Below, one piece after another: positions 34,272 to 37,923 of a stretch of 37,923 bases of DNA. Made by a program: the position numbers and the translations under genes. The stretch lies in the NCBI GenBank assembly GCA_011050085.1, contig DRGL01000057.1, positions 1 through 37,923 of the forward strand. Reading direction: 5' to 3'. Origin of the DNA: Pricia antarctica. GTDB taxonomy: Bacteria; Bacteroidota; Bacteroidia; Flavobacteriales; Flavobacteriaceae. Below the pieces are notes generated by a model that did no database searches, was not told where the DNA came from, and saw only the letters and a list, made by a program, of their open reading frames with translations. How positions within the stretch are numbered: the stretch's first letter is position 1; each line of letters begins with the position of its first letter.

Positions 34272-36695
34272 TTATATTTTATATTTAAATGCCAGCCTAA
34301 AGATTTGGGTCTCATAGAAATTTTGATAGAAGGCTGTAAAGCCTTCGTTAGAAATCTCTTGCTGAATACCGAAACGATTGAAAAGGTCACTTGCTGAAAG
34401 GCTCAGTTCCGCTTTTTTATTCCAAAGATTTTTTTTAACACCAAAATCAACGGAAGAGCGGGCAAGTTGTTCCCCTTGAGGTATATTCCTTTTTGAAAAA
34501 TAGATGCCGGTTAGTTGTACGGCAAATTCTTTAGGTAAGTTGAATTCGGTAGTTACCTTGGCATCAAAAGCATTTGCGGTCGAGGCCTCTATGGTAAAAT
34601 TACGTTCAAAGGGAAAGAGTAATATTCCTTGATACGTATTGATAGCGTTTGAATACCCGTTTAGACTTCCAGAGAATTTCCAATCTGGCGTCAGGTCTTG
34701 GCTCAATAAAACCTCAATACCCGAATTTGTGGCTCGACCCGTATTCTGATAGATTCGGTTTACGATGTTATAATCGGTATTGGAATCGTCAATGGCAAAA
34801 ATACGCTGATATTGGTCGGTAATGATACGATGGTACACGGCTGAAAATAAAGAACCCGAATTCCAAGAATATGTATGGGCGATTTCAAAAGCATCCGTAA
34901 ACTGTGGTCGCAGATAGGGGTTACCAACCTTTAGTAGTTCTGGATCATCGTATTTCGGGAAAACGCGTAGTTCTGGCTCCCCAGGCCGGTCTATGCGACG
35001 ATTATAAAAAATGGATAATTTATTGGTGTCATTCAGTTTACGCGTAAATCTTATACTGGGGAATAGTTTGAAATAGTCATAGGAATCATTGTCTTGATAA
35101 TACGCATTGACCGGATCTAAGTTATAAAAAACATTAGTCTGCTCGGCACGGAGTCCGGCCTCAACATCGAAGGTTTCTTTTTCCCATAAATAATTTAGAT
35201 ACCCAGCGTAAAGGTTTTCACCCCAATCGGAATAGGTGCCCAAACCGGGATAGATGATGGATTGATTACCAGGCGTAATCGTATAATCTACTGGCAGTCG
35301 ACGTATGCGTAGTTTTGCACCCAGTTCTATGCGACCGCTTTTTAGTGGTCGGACATAATCTGTTGAAATACTGGTAGTGTTCTCAATAGCTCGGATGTTT
35401 GTCTTATCTCTTCCAACACGCACAGCGGAGCTATCGTTAAGGGAATAGGTTTCATCTTCCAGCCCCTGTGTATATTGAACGTTAGCACTGAAGGTATGCC
35501 CCGCCTGTTCAAATTTATGTCTGTAATTTATTGCTGTATTGATGTAACGGGTAACTTCTTCCTCCTGCCAATTATAAAACCGATTTCGGGTTAAGGTATT
35601 TAAATCGATAAAGGCAACCTGTGCCGTATCGATATGTTTTTCCCTATCATATAGTCCCGAAAAGGTAAAACTGTTGTTATCATTCAGATTATAATCGAAA
35701 CCTGCATTTATAATCGAACGGAACTGTCTGCGATTTTCAGGAACTTGGGAAATTATGTTTCTTCCATCGTCATAATTACGGGTCGTAAATTCGTTGTTTG
35801 GTAAAGCTTCCTGCTTTATGAACTCCGCTTGTAAAAAGTAATTGAGTTTTCCTGTTTTATAGTTAAGGTTGATACTCGGAATTAATTTTGGGTTCACAGA
35901 AAAACTTCCCAGTTCCGTTGGGGTATCTTCTTTGCGTTTTCCCAGTGAACCCAAGCCAAACGATAAACCGATATCACCATTCAGTCCGTTTTGTTTTTCC
36001 TTTTTATAGATAATATTTACGATGCCGGCAAAACCGTTGGCATCGTATTTAGCTGAAGGGTTATTGATGATTTCGATTTTCTCGATGTTCGATGCGGGAA
36101 TATTGGCCAATCCCTTTTGATTTCCAAATCCCGTAAGGCTGCTTTGCTTTCCATCTATCAAAACCACGACTTTATCACTGCCCCTGAGAACTACTTTTCC
36201 CTCTTGATCAAAGGTTACTCCAGGCATGGTTTTCATCGCATCGAGCACTGATCCGCCCGATTGGGCAAGGTTACCTGCCAAGTTGAAGGTCTTTTTGTTC
36301 AGGTCTGAATTTATGGCGGCCTGTTTGCCTATAACTTCAACGCCCTCTAAATTTTCTCCACTTTGTTCGAGTTCAATTTTGCCGAGATCGAAAATAGTAT
36401 TCAATCCACCAGCTACCAAGGTTTCCTCGGCTGTATTAAAGCCAATATGGGAGAAGTATAATTTATATTTCCCCAAAGGAATATCTAGAATCTCGAACCT
36501 TCCATTATCGTCCGTAATCGCACCCGTCAGCAGCATATCATCTTCAAACGTATGTACGGCAACATTCACGAAAGGCAGACTTTTTTGACTTGTAGCATCT
36601 AACAATTGTCCTGAAACGGAAACCTTATCTTGGGCAAAAACGCCGTAAAAACACCAGAGAAAAAAATAGGGTGCTAATTGCAGATTCTTCAGCAT
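34272..36695 (-). CDS. TonB-dependent receptor, outer-membrane barrel with CarboxypepD_reg-like domain
   Basis: An 807-residue outer-membrane receptor. Signal peptide 1-21 ends YGVFAQ. Residues about 26-105 are a carboxypeptidase-regulatory-like domain (VSGQLLDATSQKSLPFVNV). Residues about 130-230 are the plug, with the SVLDAMKTMPGVTFDQEGKV and LRGSDKVVVLIDGKQSS stretches. The rest is an OMP_b-brl_3-type barrel ending in the aromatic strand FRLAFKYKI. It resembles the flavobacterial outer membrane beta-barrel family protein rather than a SusC. Neighbours are a DUF347 protein (10 bases downstream) and a sensor kinase upstream (69 bases), which suggests a regulated uptake or sensing unit. The substrate could be a metal or chelate, but nothing fixes it. 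Confidence 0.92.
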   Translation of the reverse strand: MLKNLQLAPYFFLWCFYGVFAQDKVSVSGQLLDATSQKSLPFVNVAVHTFEDDMLLTGAITDDNGRFEILDIPLGKYKLYFSHIGFNTAEETLVAGGLNTIFDLGKIELEQSGENLEGVEVIGKQAAINSDLNKKTFNLAGNLAQSGGSVLDAMKTMPGVTFDQEGKVVLRGSDKVVVLIDGKQSSLTGFGNQKGLANIPASNIEKIEIINNPSAKYDANGFAGIVNIIYKKEKQNGLNGDIGLSFGLGSLGKRKEDTPTELGSFSVNPKLIPSINLNYKTGKLNYFLQAEFIKQEALPNNEFTTRNYDDGRNIISQVPENRRQFRSIINAGFDYNLNDNNSFTFSGLYDREKHIDTAQVAFIDLNTLTRNRFYNWQEEEVTRYINTAINYRHKFEQAGHTFSANVQYTQGLEDETYSLNDSSAVRVGRDKTNIRAIENTTSISTDYVRPLKSGRIELGAKLRIRRLPVDYTITPGNQSIIYPGLGTYSDWGENLYAGYLNYLWEKETFDVEAGLRAEQTNVFYNLDPVNAYYQDNDSYDYFKLFPSIRFTRKLNDTNKLSIFYNRRIDRPGEPELRVFPKYDDPELLKVGNPYLRPQFTDAFEIAHTYSWNSGSLFSAVYHRIITDQYQRIFAIDDSNTDYNIVNRIYQNTGRATNSGIEVLLSQDLTPDWKFSGSLNGYSNAINTYQGILLFPFERNFTIEASTANAFDAKVTTEFNLPKEFAVQLTGIYFSKRNIPQGEQLARSSVDFGVKKNLWNKKAELSLSASDLFNRFGIQQEISNEGFTAFYQNFYETQIFRLAFKYKI

Positions 36696-36764
36696 AAAAA
36701 GGATTTTTGGCCAATTTACTGGAAGAATCTAAAGAGAATTTAAAGCGTACCGGTAAAATCGCAT

Positions 36765-37923
36765 CTAATTAAAATCGATTTTGAAAGAGTGTCTTTGGTC
36801 ATTAAAGGAATAGGATGGGGTATAACCGTACATGTCACAAATTTTCTGTACGATGGCCAGTCCGAGTCCTGTAGATTTCGAATGTGTGGTTTCGCGATAA
36901 AAACGGGTAAACAATTTTTCCGGTTGTTGTAGTTTGGCTTCCCCGTCATTAAAAACCATTAGAGTATCACCCTCGATGGAAATTGCGACGGACTTGTTTT
37001 CAGAACTATGTTTGAGCGCATTGGAAATCAGATTGTCACAAAGCACATCGGCCAAATATCGGTCCATTTTCACTTGTAAGGTATTGGTCTTTACGAATTT
37101 TATTTTATCCGGAAAAAGCTCGTTGAAATTTTCGATTCGCTTTTCTACCACGAGGCCAAAATCAATAACTTCAGGATTTGTGAATTGCTGGTTATCTATT
37201 TTGGTCAGTAATGTCAAACGCTTGTTCATCTGCTTCAGCCGCTGAATATCATTTTGTATACTGGTCAGATGTTCATACTGAATATCGTTGAGGTTGTCAC
37301 CATTGATGATGTTTTCTATTTTTGCCTGAATTATTGCAAGTGGGGTTTGCATTTCATGGGATACGTCTTCAGTATACTGTTTAAGATTTTTATAATCGGA
37401 GCGGACCTTATCCGTCAGGGTTATGATTTCGGTGTTCAGCTCGGAAAATTCCAGAATATTGCTTTCTTGCAATCGTATCGGTTTCTCAGTAGCCAATGAA
37501 AAGGCCTTCATTTCCTCTAAGTTCTTAAAAAAGGGAAGCCACAACTTTTTGTTTCGGGCTTTATTAAAGTAAAAAAGGAACAGGAACGCCAATCCTATAA
37601 TTATGATATAAGATACAATAATAGCCACTAGAATTTCTTCCGATTCGACCACCAAGGCCCTAACCGTTATCTTATACATTTTCCCGTCAATTTTGGAAAA
37701 GGTGGATAGCTCACGAAACTCTTCCATCTCGTTTTGAGAGGGGTCGAAAATAACAGTATCCTTTAGATGTTCACTACCCAATTTTGAAACAGCCTCTATT
37801 TCTACCATTGGAGGTAATTGGTATAGCTGCCGATGTTCGGAGATGGTGCTTTCGATGCGTGCCTCAGTAGAACGTAGTTCTTCTTCCACTTCGCTTTGCA
37901 ACAGTTGTCTTACATAAAAATAT
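36765..37923 (-). CDS. Sensor histidine kinase, N-terminus cut by window edge
   Basis: The frame runs from the right edge to a stop at 36765 and is open upstream of the first internal TTG, so the N-terminus is outside the window. It has a periplasmic part (about 85 residues visible), one membrane helix (VIVSYIIIIGLAFLFLFYF), then an H-box DVSHEMQTPLA with the phospho-accepting His, an N-box LCDNLISNALKHS, and a glycine box STGLGLAIVQKICDMYG. It would phosphorylate a response regulator, probably encoded just outside the window. The gene precedes the TonB-dependent receptor and DUF347 genes in the same direction, so these may be its targets. Confidence 0.9.
   Translation of the reverse strand, partial: YFYVRQLLQSEVEEELRSTEARIESTISEHRQLYQLPPMVEIEAVSKLGSEHLKDTVIFDPSQNEMEEFRELSTFSKIDGKMYKITVRALVVESEEILVAIIVSYIIIIGLAFLFLFYFNKARNKKLWLPFFKNLEEMKAFSLATEKPIRLQESNILEFSELNTEIITLTDKVRSDYKNLKQYTEDVSHEMQTPLAIIQAKIENIINGDNLNDIQYEHLTSIQNDIQRLKQMNKRLTLLTKIDNQQFTNPEVIDFGLVVEKRIENFNELFPDKIKFVKTNTLQVKMDRYLADVLCDNLISNALKHSSENKSVAISIEGDTLMVFNDGEAKLQQPEKLFTRFYRETTHSKSTGLGLAIVQKICDMYGYTPSYSFNDQRHSFKIDFN

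Noticed and set aside
34194-34397. Frames across the DUF347/receptor junction, including an N-terminal extension of the DUF347 gene to 34390
   Set aside because: The extension lies inside the receptor gene and lacks membrane-repeat character. The ATG at 34261 directly precedes the first repeat and leaves a normal 10-base gap.

Overview
The window looks like a chromosomal segment of a marine-type member of the Flavobacteriaceae (Bacteroidota). Four things point there: many products are Bacteroidota-type (DUF5686 outer-membrane protein, CarboxypepD_reg-like TonB-dependent receptor, Bacteroidota TonB, SusC/D-free glycan-degrading lipoproteins); several genes carry the Bacteroidota -7 promoter element TAnnTTTG; starts lack Shine-Dalgarno sequences; and lipoprotein signals end in S-C or A-C. 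No rRNA, tRNA, CRISPR array or insertion sequence was seen. All calls come from reading the sequence; no database search was run.

Layout. 1-4323 (minus strand): 5'-to-3' etfB, etfA, a strong terminator, bfn (bifunctional nuclease), nupC, and the start of an unknown gene cut by the window edge. 4497-8079 (plus): pdhB and a DUF5686 outer-membrane protein. 8633-11428 (plus): an accessory three-gene cassette between housekeeping genes, consisting of a subtilase with no signal peptide, a small exported protein that resembles the subtilase's own propeptide, and a frameshifted 2OG-Fe(II) oxygenase. 11640-14770: soluble and membrane pyrophosphatases. 14994-17481: tonB, an App1-type phosphatase and a deoxynucleoside kinase. 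17801-25763: methionine/SAM block with metK, a SAM-I riboswitch, metY, a triple-domain MetX-aspartokinase-homoserine dehydrogenase fusion, and metZ. 25938-31071: small glycan-degradation locus (GH3, DUF4861, GH105). 31269-33188: PAP2 phosphatase followed by two decaying genes, cmoA with five in-frame stops and an HD-domain protein with two frameshifts. 33277-37923: a 33-residue membrane peptide, a DUF347 membrane protein, a TonB-dependent receptor and a histidine kinase cut by the window end.

How the genes work together. The methionine block is a near-complete route from aspartate semialdehyde and homoserine to O-acetylhomoserine and then by sulfhydrylation to homocysteine, sensed through SAM, with SAM synthetase next door. 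A strong hairpin between metY and the fusion gene implies that the riboswitch transcript is partly terminated there. The two pyrophosphatases pair wasteful and energy-conserving PPi removal.

The best candidate for an undescribed system is the 8633-11428 cassette: protease, propeptide-like partner (possible inhibitor or immunity protein) and oxygenase, with a valine/isoleucine-proline-rich tail on the protease. Its function is inference only.
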